Shown: piece by piece, positions 10,337-18,960 of the stretch
How the letters are laid out: each line of letters starts with the position of its first letter
Position numbering within the stretch: position 1 is the stretch's first letter
Assembly: GCF_004339745.1 (NCBI RefSeq)
Contig: NZ_SMGP01000001.1
Coordinates: 930,001-994,000, forward strand
Source: Paraburkholderia sp. BL9I2N2
GTDB taxonomy: Bacteria; Pseudomonadota; Gammaproteobacteria; Burkholderiales; Burkholderiaceae
Reading direction: 5' to 3'
Length of the DNA: 64,000 bases
The notes under the pieces: generated by a model
Seen by the model: the letters and a program-made list of their open reading frames with translations, nothing else
Database searches by the model: none
What the model was told of the DNA's origin: nothing
Made by a program: the position numbers and the translations under genes

Positions 10337-11173
10337 ATGGCATTTGGCGTCATCATCATCGGCGATGAAATCCTGTCGGGCAGGCGTATCGACAAGCATC
10401 TGCCGAAGGTCATCGAATTGCTGGGCGCGCGTGGGCTGTCGCTCGGCTGGGCGGAGTATATCGGCGACGATCCGGAGCGCATCACCGCGACGCTGCGGCG
10501 CACGTTCGCCTCGGGCGACATCGTGTTCTCCACGGGCGGCATCGGCGCGACGCCGGACGACCACACGCGCCAATGCGCGGCGGCCGCGCTCGGCGTGCCG
10601 CTCGAACTGCATCCGGAAGCCGCGAAGCTGATTCAGGAGCGCATCCGCGACATGCATCCGGCGAACGCGGCCACGCCGCTCGATCTGGAGTCGCCGGAGA
10701 ACCGGCATCGCCTGAATATGGGCACGTATCCGCAGGGCGCGTCGATCATTCCGAACGGCTACAACAAGATTCCGGGCTTTTCGATCAGGCAGCATCACTT
10801 CGTGCCGGGTTTCCCGGTGATGGCGTGGCCGATGATCGAGTGGGTGCTGGATACGCAATACGCGCATCTGCATCACGCCATGCCGCACGCTGAGAAGTCG
10901 CTGCTGGTGTTCGAGTTGCCGGAGTCGCGCCTCACGCCGCTGATGGAAAAGATCGAACGCGATTTTCCGGGCGTGCGGGTCTTCAGTCTGCCGAGCGTGG
11001 GCGATGCGGAACGCGGTGGCGTGTACGCGCGGCATCACATCGATCTAGGCGTGAAGGGCGAGCCCGAAGCGGTGGCGGCGGCCTTCGTCAAGCTGCGGGA
11101 AGGCGTGCACCTGCTGGGCGGCGATATCGTCGAGCCCGAGGCGGAGGCTGCGGCGGCGAAGCCGCGCGGCTGA
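10337..11173 (+). CDS. Molybdopterin-binding domain protein (CinA N-terminal-like)
   Basis: 278 residues. The first ~170 residues form a MoCF_biosynth fold: MAFGVIIIGDEILSGRRIDKH at the start and the STGGIGATPDDHT loop near residue 62, matching the nucleotide/molybdopterin-binding loop of MoaB/MogA and CinA. The C-terminal deamidase domain of full-length CinA (PncC) is missing, which is common for the short form in Burkholderiales. Such proteins are related to ADP-ribose or nicotinamide-mononucleotide recycling or cofactor handling; the exact role is not known. A GAGG ribosome site precedes the ATG. A terminator follows at 11212. Confidence 0.85.
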   Translation: MAFGVIIIGDEILSGRRIDKHLPKVIELLGARGLSLGWAEYIGDDPERITATLRRTFASGDIVFSTGGIGATPDDHTRQCAAAALGVPLELHPEAAKLIQERIRDMHPANAATPLDLESPENRHRLNMGTYPQGASIIPNGYNKIPGFSIRQHHFVPGFPVMAWPMIEWVLDTQYAHLHHAMPHAEKSLLVFELPESRLTPLMEKIERDFPGVRVFSLPSVGDAERGGVYARHHIDLGVKGEPEAVAAAFVKLREGVHLLGGDIVEPEAEAAAAKPRG

Positions 11174-11211
11174 TTCGCGCGGCGCACGTTTATCCTGGGT
11201 TCGGGCGCTGC

Positions 11212-11224
11212 GGCGCCCGTTTTT
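11212..11224 (+). terminator. Rho-independent terminator after the molybdopterin-binding gene
   Basis: A short GC hairpin (CGGGCGC / GCGCCCG) is followed by a run of five T, 38 bp after the stop codon. Confidence 0.75.
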
Positions 11225-11445
11225 CATCGCACTCGTCGCCGATTCTGAGCGCGGCAGAGGCGGATCATCGGCCTGTCACATTCGGCGCCGACGATGTGCC
11301 TGTCCTCACGTGCGCGCCTTAATGGGCGGTTTTGAGGCGGCGTCCACGAGCCGCGGCGACAAGCAAATATCACGCAGCGCTCGCGCAGCGATCAGGCAAC
11401 CGCAAGGCGACCGCAAGGCAACCGCGCGCCGCACAACCGCCGCAC

Positions 11446-11910
11446 TCACGCGCCGATCCACGGCAACCCGCGAAAGCACCAGCCCGACACCGTCTTCCGA
11501 TGCCCTTGGCCGTCCTTGTCGCCTTCGAAGCCTTCCAGCAGGTCATACGCCTTCGTAAAGCCGGCCTGGGTGGCGGCGATCGCGGCGAGCTTCGAGCGCG
11601 CGGCGCTGCGGCACAGGAACAACACGGGCGTATCCGGCGTGGCGACCTGCTTCAACTGCGCGAGAAATTCCTGATTCGGCACCGCGCCCGGATAGCGCGT
11701 CCATTCCACGTGCGCGTACTGTCCGTCGCCGATCACCGGCCGGCCGACCCAATCGAGTTCGGCGCGGGTGCGCACATCCACGAGACGCGTGCGCGGATCG
11801 AGCTGCAGCAGTTCGAACGCTTCGGCGGGCGATATCGCGCCCGCGTACGGCAACTGATTCTCGGTGCGGCGTTTGTCCGCGCTGGCGTACAACTGTTCGA
11901 GCGTGCTCAT
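11446..11910 (-). CDS. Rhodanese-like domain protein
   Basis: 154 residues starting MSTLEQLYAS. The start at 11910 is chosen because AAGGAGA lies just upstream on the minus strand; an in-frame start 24 bp further out lacks support. A single rhodanese domain has the active-site loop with catalytic Cys at residue 100 (FLCRSAARS) and the substrate-loop Asp/Arg pattern DVRTRAELDWVG near residues 45-56. Rhodaneses carry sulfane sulfur as a persulfide on this Cys; the acceptor here is unknown. It is divergent from glnA and shares its upstream region. Confidence 0.88.
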   Translation of the reverse strand: MSTLEQLYASADKRRTENQLPYAGAISPAEAFELLQLDPRTRLVDVRTRAELDWVGRPVIGDGQYAHVEWTRYPGAVPNQEFLAQLKQVATPDTPVLFLCRSAARSKLAAIAATQAGFTKAYDLLEGFEGDKDGQGHRKTVSGWCFRGLPWIGA

Positions 11911-12015
11911 GAGCGCAAATCTCCTTCGGACCAAATGATCATTCTAGCGCGCGGCGCGAGGCGCGCACGTGTGGCGCGAGCGGCGGCGAACGGGCGTGCG
12001 CCGCGATCCGGCGAA

Positions 12016-12032
12016 TGCGCAAACATGGTGCA
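12016..12032. promoter_or_regulatory. NtrC-binding site 1 upstream of glnA
   Basis: TGCGCAAACATGGTGCA matches the NtrC dyad TGCACC-N5-GGTGCA at most positions. Centred about 200 bp upstream of the predicted sigma54 start, an enhancer-type position. Confidence 0.75.
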
Positions 12033-12044
12033 AGTTTTGTGAAA

Positions 12045-12061
12045 TGCACCAAAATAGAAAT
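12045..12061. promoter_or_regulatory. Possible weak NtrC half-site upstream of glnA
   Basis: TGCACCAAAATAGAAAT has a perfect left half (TGCACC) and a degenerate right half. It lies between two better sites, so co-operative binding is possible. Confidence 0.45.
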
Positions 12062-12085
12062 GTTGGCCGTTGCCGATTTGGCGAA

Positions 12086-12102
12086 TGCACGTATTTGGTG
12101 CG
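12086..12102. promoter_or_regulatory. NtrC-binding site 2 upstream of glnA
   Basis: TGCACGTATTTGGTGCG is a TGCAC-N7-GTGCG dyad close to the NtrC consensus, about 130 bp upstream of the predicted start. Confidence 0.75.
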
Positions 12103-12200
12103 ACATATCGTCCAAAGATTTCGGGGCTGCATGCCGTTCGGTGCGCCCATTCCCCGCAAACGCGCGCGCACCGTGGTTCTGCTCCGGGTTGGCGCATACG

Positions 12201-12215
12201 TGGCACAGAAGCTGC
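12201..12215 (+). promoter_or_regulatory. Sigma54 (RpoN) promoter of glnA
   Basis: TGGCACAGAAGCTGC has the invariant GG and GC pairs spaced exactly 10 bases apart and a perfect -24 element (TGGCAC). The -12 element is CTGC rather than TTGC. With the upstream NtrC sites this predicts NtrC-activated glnA transcription starting near 12227, leaving a leader of about 125 nt. Confidence 0.82.
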
Positions 12216-12351
12216 TTTATTGCTGCCGATCGATTTGTCCAGGCAGACCTTTATGTTCCTCCTCAACGATTGAGGGTGGACGCGCCGGGACGGGTCAGCT
12301 AGATTGGGCGGCGGCTGAATCCGCCGAATTCGTTAATCAGGAGAAAAGGTT

Positions 12352-13767
12352 ATGAGTAAATCCGTGGCCGACGTCGTGCAACTCGTCAAAGACGAAGACG
12401 TCAAGTTTGTCGACTTTCGTTTCACCGACACGCGCGGCAAAGAGCAACACGTTTCGGTGCCGGTGTCGGCATTCGATGAAGACAAGTTCGAAAGCGGCCA
12501 TGCGTTTGACGGTTCTTCGATTGCCGGCTGGAAGGGCATCGAAGCCTCGGACATGTTGCTGGTCCCGGATGCGAACACGGCCTTCATCGACCCGTTCTAC
12601 GAAGAATCCACCCTCGTGCTGACCTGCGACGTCGTCGAACCGGCGGACGGCAAGGGCTACGAGCGCGACCCGCGCTCGCTGGCAAAGCGCGCTGAAGCCT
12701 ACCTGAAGAGCACGGGCCTCGGCGACACGGCATTCTTCGGCCCGGAACCGGAATTCTTCATTTTCGATTCGGTCCAGTGGAACACGGATCAATCGGGCTG
12801 CTTCATCAAGATCGGTTCGGAAGAAGCACCGTGGTCGTCGGCGAAGGAATTCGAAGGCGGCAACACCGGCCACCGTCCGGGCACGAAGGGCGGCTATTTC
12901 CCGGTCGCACCGGTCGACACGTTCCAGGACATCCGTTCGGAAATGTGTCTGTTGCTCGAACAGATCGGCATTCCGGTCGAAGTGCACCACCACGAAGTCG
13001 CGGGCCAAGGCCAGAACGAGATCGGCACCAAGTTCTCGACGCTGGTGCAACGCGCCGACTGGCTGCAGCAAATGAAGTACATCATCCACAACGTCGCGCA
13101 CACGTACGGCAAGACGGCAACGTTCATGCCGAAGCCGGTGGTCGGCGATAACGGTTCGGGCATGCACGTTCACCAGTCGATCTGGAAAGACGGCACGAAT
13201 CTGTTCGCAGGCAACGGTTACGCAGGTCTGTCGGAATTCGCGCTGTTCTACATCGGCGGCATCATCAAGCATGCTCGCGCGCTGAACGCGATCACGAACC
13301 CGTCGACGAACTCGTACAAGCGCCTCGTGCCGCACTTCGAAGCACCGGTCAAGCTGGCTTACTCGGCTCGCAATCGTTCGGCATCCATCCGTATTCCGCA
13401 CGTGTCGAACCCGAAGGGCCGCCGTATCGAAACGCGCTTCCCGGATCCGATGGCGAATCCGTACCTGTGCTTCTCCGCGCTGATGATGGCGGGTCTGGAC
13501 GGCGTGCAGAACAAGATTCACCCGGGCGAAGCTGCCGACAAGAACCTGTACGACCTGCCGCCGGAAGAGGATGCAAAGATCCCGACCGTGTGCGCCGGCC
13601 TCGACCAGGCGCTGGACGCGCTGGACGCTGACCGCGAATTCCTGACGCGCGGTGGCGTGTTCACGGATTCGATGCTCGACGCGTACATCGAACTGAAGAC
13701 GGGCGAGCTGCAACGCTATCGTCAGTCGGTGCACCCGATCGAATTCGAAATGTACTACTCGCTGTAA
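12352..13767 (+). CDS. glnA: Glutamine synthetase, type I
   Basis: 471 residues, the standard length of dodecameric GS-I-beta, which makes glutamine from glutamate, ammonia and ATP. The N-terminal beta-grasp (residues 1-100) precedes the catalytic barrel. The ATP/glutamate-binding stretches [22 protein letters not shown] and the Asn-Pro loop [12 protein letters not shown] are all present. Tyr400 in NLYDLPPEE is the adenylylation site used by GlnE, so post-translational control by nitrogen status is expected. An AGGAGA site lies upstream of the ATG. Transcription is predicted from the sigma54/NtrC promoter, and a terminator separates it from ntrB. Confidence 0.98.
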   Translation: MSKSVADVVQLVKDEDVKFVDFRFTDTRGKEQHVSVPVSAFDEDKFESGHAFDGSSIAGWKGIEASDMLLVPDANTAFIDPFYEESTLVLTCDVVEPADGKGYERDPRSLAKRAEAYLKSTGLGDTAFFGPEPEFFIFDSVQWNTDQSGCFIKIGSEEAPWSSAKEFEGGNTGHRPGTKGGYFPVAPVDTFQDIRSEMCLLLEQIGIPVEVHHHEVAGQGQNEIGTKFSTLVQRADWLQQMKYIIHNVAHTYGKTATFMPKPVVGDNGSGMHVHQSIWKDGTNLFAGNGYAGLSEFALFYIGGIIKHARALNAITNPSTNSYKRLVPHFEAPVKLAYSARNRSASIRIPHVSNPKGRRIETRFPDPMANPYLCFSALMMAGLDGVQNKIHPGEAADKNLYDLPPEEDAKIPTVCAGLDQALDALDADREFLTRGGVFTDSMLDAYIELKTGELQRYRQSVHPIEFEMYYSL

Positions 13768-13832
13768 GCGGCAATGGCGCTTCGCCCTTCACACGGCGAA
13801 GTGCTTTGCCCGACGCTCGCGATCGGTCACGA

Positions 13833-13858
13833 AGGGACGGCGGCGCCGTCCCTTTTTC
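13833..13858 (+). terminator. Terminator between glnA and ntrB
   Basis: AGGGACGGC and GCCGTCCCT with a 3-base loop, followed by TTTTT. It probably reduces read-through from the strongly expressed glnA into the regulatory genes, a known layout in enteric glnA-ntrBC operons. Confidence 0.8.
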
Positions 13859-13962
13859 GTTAGACCGCGCACAACGTTTGCGGCTCGCGGGCAATGGGCA
13901 AAGAGCAACACAAAAAAGCGCATCACCGGTTTATCACCATCTCCTATCGGCCAGACTGCAAG

Positions 13963-15106
13963 ATGGTTCTCAAGAATCTGATCAAGGCAAGGAAAGGGCA
14001 CGAGCAGGCGCTCTCGGACGACGCTCAGCTCGTCAGTTCCGGTTTACTGCCGGGCTTCGAGGCGTTGCCGACGGTCGTGCTGGTGCTCGAAAAGCGCACG
14101 CTGCGCGTCGCGTTTGCGAACCCGTCGGCGGAGTCGATGCTGGACCTCTCGCGCCGGCAACTGACGCAGATGGCATGGCCGGACATCTTCTCGAATGCCG
14201 ACGAACTGGTCGCAACCATTTCCGCGATCGCCGCCCACCGTTTCCACGCGACGCATCTTGACGCCGTGCTCGAACGTCCGGGCCACGAGCCGCTGCATGT
14301 GCATGCGATCGTCGGCTTCCTGGAAGGCGCGCAAGACTATGTGCTGCTCGAACTGTTCGAAAACGAGCGGCATTTACGCACCGACCGCGAGGAGCGCATC
14401 AACGACCTCACGGCGGTCAACAAGCAACTGATCCGCAATCTCGCGCACGAGATCAAGAATCCGCTCGGCGGAATTCGCGGCGCGGCGCAAACTGCTCGAG
14501 TTCGAACTCGGCGAGCGTCAGCGCGACGAGTTGCGCGAGTACACGCAGGTCATCATCAAGGAATCGGACCGGCTGCAAACGCTGGTCGACCGGCTGCTCG
14601 AGCCGCACCGCCATCCGCATATCGTCGGCGACGTGAATATCCACGAAGTGTGCGAGCGCGTGCGCCAGGTGATTCTCGCGGAGTTTCCGCGCGGCCTCAC
14701 CATCGAACGCGATTACGACGTGAGCGTGCCGGATCTGCGCGGCGACAAGGAGCAGTTGATCCAGGCGCTCCTGAACATCGTGCGCAACGCGGCTGAAGCG
14801 TTGCGCGAACGTATTTCTCAAGGCGATGCGCGGATCGAATTGCGCACTCGCATTGCGCGCAAGATTACGGTGTCGAAACGCTTATGTAAGCTGGCACTGG
14901 ACTTGCATATCACTGACAACGGCCCAGGCATTCCCGAAGAAATCCGTGACCGCATTTTCTATCCGCTCGTGTCGGGGCGCGAGGACGGTAGTGGTCTCGG
15001 ACTGACGCTCGCGCAGACTTTCGTGCAACAGCACGACGGCTTGATCGAAGTGGATAGCCGCCCGGGCCACACCGAGTTTCAGATTCTGCTGCCGCTCGAC
15101 TGCTAA
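13963..15106 (+). pseudogene. glnL: Nitrogen regulation sensor kinase NtrB (GlnL), one +1 frameshift as written
   Basis: Cytoplasmic histidine kinase/phosphatase that, under PII control, phosphorylates NtrC. The N-terminal PAS-like domain (LPTVVLVLEKRTLRVAFANPS) is followed by the phosphoacceptor motif NLAHEIKNPLGG. The frame then breaks at an AAA (14489-14491): deleting one A restores AAQLLEFELGERQRDELREY and joins the second frame, which carries the N-box (NIVRNAAEAL), G1 (DNGPGIP) and G2 (GSGLGL). The start at ATG 13963 (MVLKNLIKAR) fits the family; an upstream in-frame ATG at 13894 is possible. With glnA and ntrC intact around it, a base-call error or recent mutation is more likely than long-term decay. 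Confidence 0.9.
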
Positions 15107-15119
15107 CACCAATGCCTCG

Positions 15120-15151
15120 TGAGAAAACGCCGGGCCGCCCACGTTTTCTCA
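15120..15151. repeat. Inverted repeat between ntrB and ntrC
   Basis: TGAGAAAACG (15120-15129) and CGTTTTCTCA (15142-15151) form a perfect 10-bp stem with a 12-base loop, followed at once by a second small hairpin CTCCCC-TTC-GGGGGG. It may be a dispersed intergenic repeat or an attenuator; no T-run follows. Confidence 0.55.
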
Positions 15152-15220
15152 CTCCCCTTCGGGGGGCCTGCCGCGAAGCGACAGGTTTGGGGGCACTCTT
15201 GAGACTTCTGACCGACCCAT

Positions 15221-16735
15221 ATGAAGCCGATCTGGATAGTAGACGACGATCAATCGATTCGCTGGGTGCTCGAAAAAGCACTGGCCCGCGAAAACTTCGC
15301 GACCCGCAGCTTCGCGAACGTGCGCGAGGCGTCGGCCGCGCTCGACCACGACAGCCCGCAGGTGCTGGTGTCCGACATCAGGATGCCCGGCGGCTCCGGC
15401 CTCGAACTGCTGCAAACCGTGCGTGACAAGGTGCCGGGCTTGCCCGTCATCATCATGACGGCGTTCTCGGATCTGGATAGCGCGGTCGCCGCATTCCAGG
15501 GCGGCGCGTTCGAATACCTCGCCAAACCGTTCGACGTCGACAAGGCGGTCGAACTGATTCGCCGTGCCGTGGACGAAAGCATGCGCGGCGAACAGACGTG
15601 GGACGAACGCGTTACCGAAGCACCGGAAATGCTCGGCCAGGCGCCGGCGATGCAGGACATGTTCCGCGCGATCGGCCGCTTGTCCCATTCCGCGGCAACC
15701 GTGCTCATTACCGGCGAATCAGGCACCGGGAAGGAACTGGTCGCGCGTGCGTTGCACCGACATAGCCCACGCGCGAACGGTCCCTTCATCGCGCTGAACA
15801 CCGCGGCGATTCCGAAGGATCTGTTGGAATCCGAATTGTTCGGCCACGAGCGGGGCGCGTTTACCGGCGCGCAGGCCATGCGCCAGGGCCGCTTCGAACA
15901 GGCCGAGAACGGCACGCTGTTTCTCGACGAAATCGGCGACATGCCGTTCGATTTGCAGACGCGTCTGTTGCGCGTGCTGTCGGACGGGCAGTTCTATCGC
16001 GTCGGTGGCCACAATCCGTTGCGCGCCAATGTGCGCGTGATCGCGGCGACGCACCAGAATCTCGAATCGCGCGTGCGTCAGGGTCTGTTCCGCGAGGACT
16101 TGTATCACCGGCTCAATGTGATCCGCCTGCGCTTGCCGGCCTTGCGCGAGCGCAGTGAGGACATTCCGCTGCTCACGCGGCACTTCCTGCAAAAGAGCGC
16201 GCGCGACCTCGGTGTCGAGCCGAAGCGCGTGTCCGAAGAAGCGCTGGCTTATCTCGCGTCGTTGCCGTTTCCGGGCAATGTGCGTCAGTTGGAGAACCTC
16301 GCCAACTGGCTCACGGTGATGGCGCCGGCGCAGACCATCGAGATCAAGGACTTGCCGCCTGATCTCGGCCCCGCGCAAGCCGGCGTGACCGATCTGGCCG
16401 GCGGTGGCGGTGCGATTGGGACAGGAGATGCGGGCCTCGCAGGCGGCGTGCCGGTCAACGGCACGAGCGCCGCGGCGCATCCGGCCGCGGCGGGCGGCAT
16501 GCCGGTCGCGAACACCGTCAGCGCCTGGGAAGGCGGCTTGCGCACCGAAGTCGCGCGGATGTTGCGCGAGAATGCGGCGGACGTCATGGACGAACTCGCG
16601 CGCCGATTCGAAGCCGCCGTGATTCGAGAAGCGCTCGACTTCACGCGTGGACGCAAGGTCGAAGCGGCGGAGCGTCTCGGCATCGGCCGTAATACGATTA
16701 CGCGCAAGATTCAGGAACTCAACCTCGAGCCCTGA
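15221..16735 (+). CDS. glnG: Nitrogen regulation response regulator NtrC (GlnG)
   Basis: 504-residue sigma54-dependent activator. Receiver domain (1-120) with acidic pocket D8-D10, phosphoacceptor Asp52 (SDIRMPG) and the switch Lys in YLAKPF. AAA+ domain with Walker A GESGTGKE, the sigma54-contacting GAFTGA loop and Walker B TLFLDEIGD. A low-complexity Gly/Ala linker (about residues 390-440) leads to the Fis-type helix-turn-helix (RKVEAAERLGIGRNTITRKI). It activates glnA and other nitrogen genes from enhancer sites such as those at 12016 and 12086. It lies downstream of ntrB. Confidence 0.97.
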   Translation: MKPIWIVDDDQSIRWVLEKALARENFATRSFANVREASAALDHDSPQVLVSDIRMPGGSGLELLQTVRDKVPGLPVIIMTAFSDLDSAVAAFQGGAFEYLAKPFDVDKAVELIRRAVDESMRGEQTWDERVTEAPEMLGQAPAMQDMFRAIGRLSHSAATVLITGESGTGKELVARALHRHSPRANGPFIALNTAAIPKDLLESELFGHERGAFTGAQAMRQGRFEQAENGTLFLDEIGDMPFDLQTRLLRVLSDGQFYRVGGHNPLRANVRVIAATHQNLESRVRQGLFREDLYHRLNVIRLRLPALRERSEDIPLLTRHFLQKSARDLGVEPKRVSEEALAYLASLPFPGNVRQLENLANWLTVMAPAQTIEIKDLPPDLGPAQAGVTDLAGGGGAIGTGDAGLAGGVPVNGTSAAAHPAAAGGMPVANTVSAWEGGLRTEVARMLRENAADVMDELARRFEAAVIREALDFTRGRKVEAAERLGIGRNTITRKIQELNLEP

Positions 16736-16848
16736 GTGTCGCGTTGTAGAGCGGGGCGGCGCGCGCGTCGCTCCGCTCATTCGCTTGTAAAACGAGTCAC
16801 GGGCTCCCACAAGGCATAATCGACGCTGTTTTCATTCGACAGCTGACG

Positions 16849-18945
16849 ATGCCCGCTTCTCCCGCTCCTTTCTCCTGGCCGCTTTCTCCCGATCCCTTCC
16901 TGTCGCTCGAAGCGCTCGACGACCCTGACGCGCTCGCGTGGGTCGAACAGCAGAACGCCCGCACGCGCGCCGCGTGGTGCAACAGCGCGGAATTCGAGTC
17001 GCTCAGGCAACGGCTTGCCGACGCCTATCTGCCGCGTGAGCGTCCGGTGATTCCCGATCGCTGGAAGGAGTGGGCTTACGACCTGTGGCAGGACGAGCGC
17101 AATCCCAAGGGCATCTGGCGGCGTACCACGTGGGCGGCATGGCGTGGCGGCAAACCGGAGTGGCAGAACCTGCTCGACTTCGACGCGCTCGGTGCTGCCG
17201 AGGGCACGCCTTGGGTCTGTGTCGAACTCGACATTCTCTATCCCGATGGCGACCGCGCGCTGATCACACTGTCGCCCGGTGGTTCGGATGCGCTCGCGGT
17301 GCGCGAGTTCGACATCGACGCGCGACGTTTTGTCGACGACGGCTTCGTGATCGCGAAGGCCGGCAAGCACACGGCGTCGTGGATCGATCGCGACACGCTT
17401 TACGTCGGCTGGGATAACGGCCGCAAGACGTTGACGCGCTCCGGTTATCCCCGCGAAGTGCGGCGCTGGACGCGCGGCACCGCGCTCGCCGACGCGCCGG
17501 TGGTGTTCAAGGGCGCGTTCGGCGACATCGGCGTGGAGGGGCACTACGATCCGGTCGAGCAACGGCACACGGTGGTGAGCAGCGTCGATTTTTTCGATTC
17601 GCACACGTACTACCTCGATGATGCCGATGGTGCCGTCGACGCCTGGCGCCGCTACGAGGTGCCGTCGCATGTCGCGGTGAGCGGCTGGCAAGACTGGCTG
17701 TTGCTCGAACCGCGGCTCGATTGGGACTGCAATGGCATGCACTATCCGGGCGGCGCATTGCTGGCGATCCGCGAAGACGCGTTCCTGCGCGGCGAGCGCG
17801 ACGTGCAGCCGCTATTCACGCCGACGCCGCAAACCTCGGCCTGCGAGTGGACGCATACGCGCAACCACCTGATCGTGTCGTACCTGGAGGACGTGCAGAA
17901 CAAGACCTTGCTGTTGACGCCGTCGCAAGGCGACGATCAGGCGTGGCATTGGCAGCAACGCGTCTTTCCAACGCGCGAGGATGCGCAAGCCGACGTCTCG
18001 CCCGTCGAGCCGACGCTCGACGACGAAGTGTTCGTCGATACCGACGACTATCTGCAGCCGCCTGCGTACTGGCTCGCCGACCTCGCCCGTGACGATCTGA
18101 GCGAATGGGAGTTGCTTGACCGCTGGCCGACGCAATTCGACGCAACGCAGTTCGGCGTCACGCGTGGCCACGCAGTTTCCGCGGACGGCACGCGCGTGCC
18201 GTACACGGTGATCGGCCCGCGCGCCGAGCAACAACACGCGCGTCCATGCCTGCTCAACGGCTACGGCGGTTTTGCAATTCCCTTGCTGCCGAGCTACCTG
18301 ACGGGGCAGGGCATCGGCTGGCTGGCGCGCGGTGGCGTGTACGTGGTCGCGCATATTCGCGGCGGCGGCGAGTTCGGCACGCGCTGGCATACGGCGGCGC
18401 AAGGCGAGCATCGCCAACGCGCGTTCGACGATTTCATCGCGGTGGCCGAAGCGCTCATCGAGACGGGCGTGACGAGCGCCGCGCAACTCGGTATTCAGGG
18501 TGGCAGCAATGGCGGTTTGCTGGTGGCGGCGTGCATGGTGCAGCGACCCGAGCTGTTCGGCGCCGTGGTGTGCGAGGTGCCCTTGCTCGACATGAGCCGC
18601 TATCACTTGCTGCACGCGGGCGCGTCATGGATCGACGAATACGGCGATCCCGACGAACCCGATGAAGCGGGCATGCTGGCCGCTTACTCGCCGTATCACC
18701 GCGTGTCGGCGAACGTTGCGTATCCGCCTGTGCTGTTCACCACATCGACGGCCGACGACCGTGTGCATCCCGGCCACGCGCGCAAGATGGCCGCGCGCAT
18801 GCAGGCGCTGGGTGCCGACCACGTCTGGTATCGGGAGAACACGGAAGGCGGGCACGGCGGCTCCGACGAGTTGGAGCAGGCCGAGCACGATGCGATGGTG
18901 TTCGAGTTCCTGTGGCGTACTCTGAACCGGTCGACGCAGGCCTGA
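16849..18945 (+). CDS. S9 family serine peptidase (prolyl oligopeptidase type)
   Basis: 698 residues. An N-terminal beta-propeller (about 75-420) precedes an alpha/beta-hydrolase domain with the catalytic triad Ser553 (GGSNGG), Asp637 (TADDRVHPGH) and His669 (EGGHGG), plus the GGGEFG oxyanion region (RGGGEFGTRWH). This is the prolyl endopeptidase layout, cleaving after proline in short peptides. No signal peptide is seen, so it is probably cytoplasmic. The start ATG at 16849 agrees with the ends of homologues as I know them. It converges on xthA with a gap of 15 bp. Confidence 0.88.
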   Translation: MPASPAPFSWPLSPDPFLSLEALDDPDALAWVEQQNARTRAAWCNSAEFESLRQRLADAYLPRERPVIPDRWKEWAYDLWQDERNPKGIWRRTTWAAWRGGKPEWQNLLDFDALGAAEGTPWVCVELDILYPDGDRALITLSPGGSDALAVREFDIDARRFVDDGFVIAKAGKHTASWIDRDTLYVGWDNGRKTLTRSGYPREVRRWTRGTALADAPVVFKGAFGDIGVEGHYDPVEQRHTVVSSVDFFDSHTYYLDDADGAVDAWRRYEVPSHVAVSGWQDWLLLEPRLDWDCNGMHYPGGALLAIREDAFLRGERDVQPLFTPTPQTSACEWTHTRNHLIVSYLEDVQNKTLLLTPSQGDDQAWHWQQRVFPTREDAQADVSPVEPTLDDEVFVDTDDYLQPPAYWLADLARDDLSEWELLDRWPTQFDATQFGVTRGHAVSADGTRVPYTVIGPRAEQQHARPCLLNGYGGFAIPLLPSYLTGQGIGWLARGGVYVVAHIRGGGEFGTRWHTAAQGEHRQRAFDDFIAVAEALIETGVTSAAQLGIQGGSNGGLLVAACMVQRPELFGAVVCEVPLLDMSRYHLLHAGASWIDEYGDPDEPDEAGMLAAYSPYHRVSANVAYPPVLFTTSTADDRVHPGHARKMAARMQALGADHVWYRENTEGGHGGSDELEQAEHDAMVFEFLWRTLNRSTQA

Positions 18946-18960
18946 CGTCGTGAGGAAGGA

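Larger units (their letters stand above)
11911..12351. other. Intergenic region between rhodanese gene and glnA
   Basis: 441 bp holding the nitrogen-control region of glnA: three NtrC-like sites and one sigma54 promoter, listed separately. Nothing else recognisable, and no convincing gene. Confidence 0.7.

Noticed and set aside
12015..12350. Possible riboswitch or small RNA in the glnA leader
   Set aside because: No conserved fold recognised; the sequence is explained by NtrC sites and the sigma54 promoter.
12337..13734. 465-residue minus-strand frame opposite glnA
   Set aside because: Shadow of glnA, which has full glutamine synthetase motifs.
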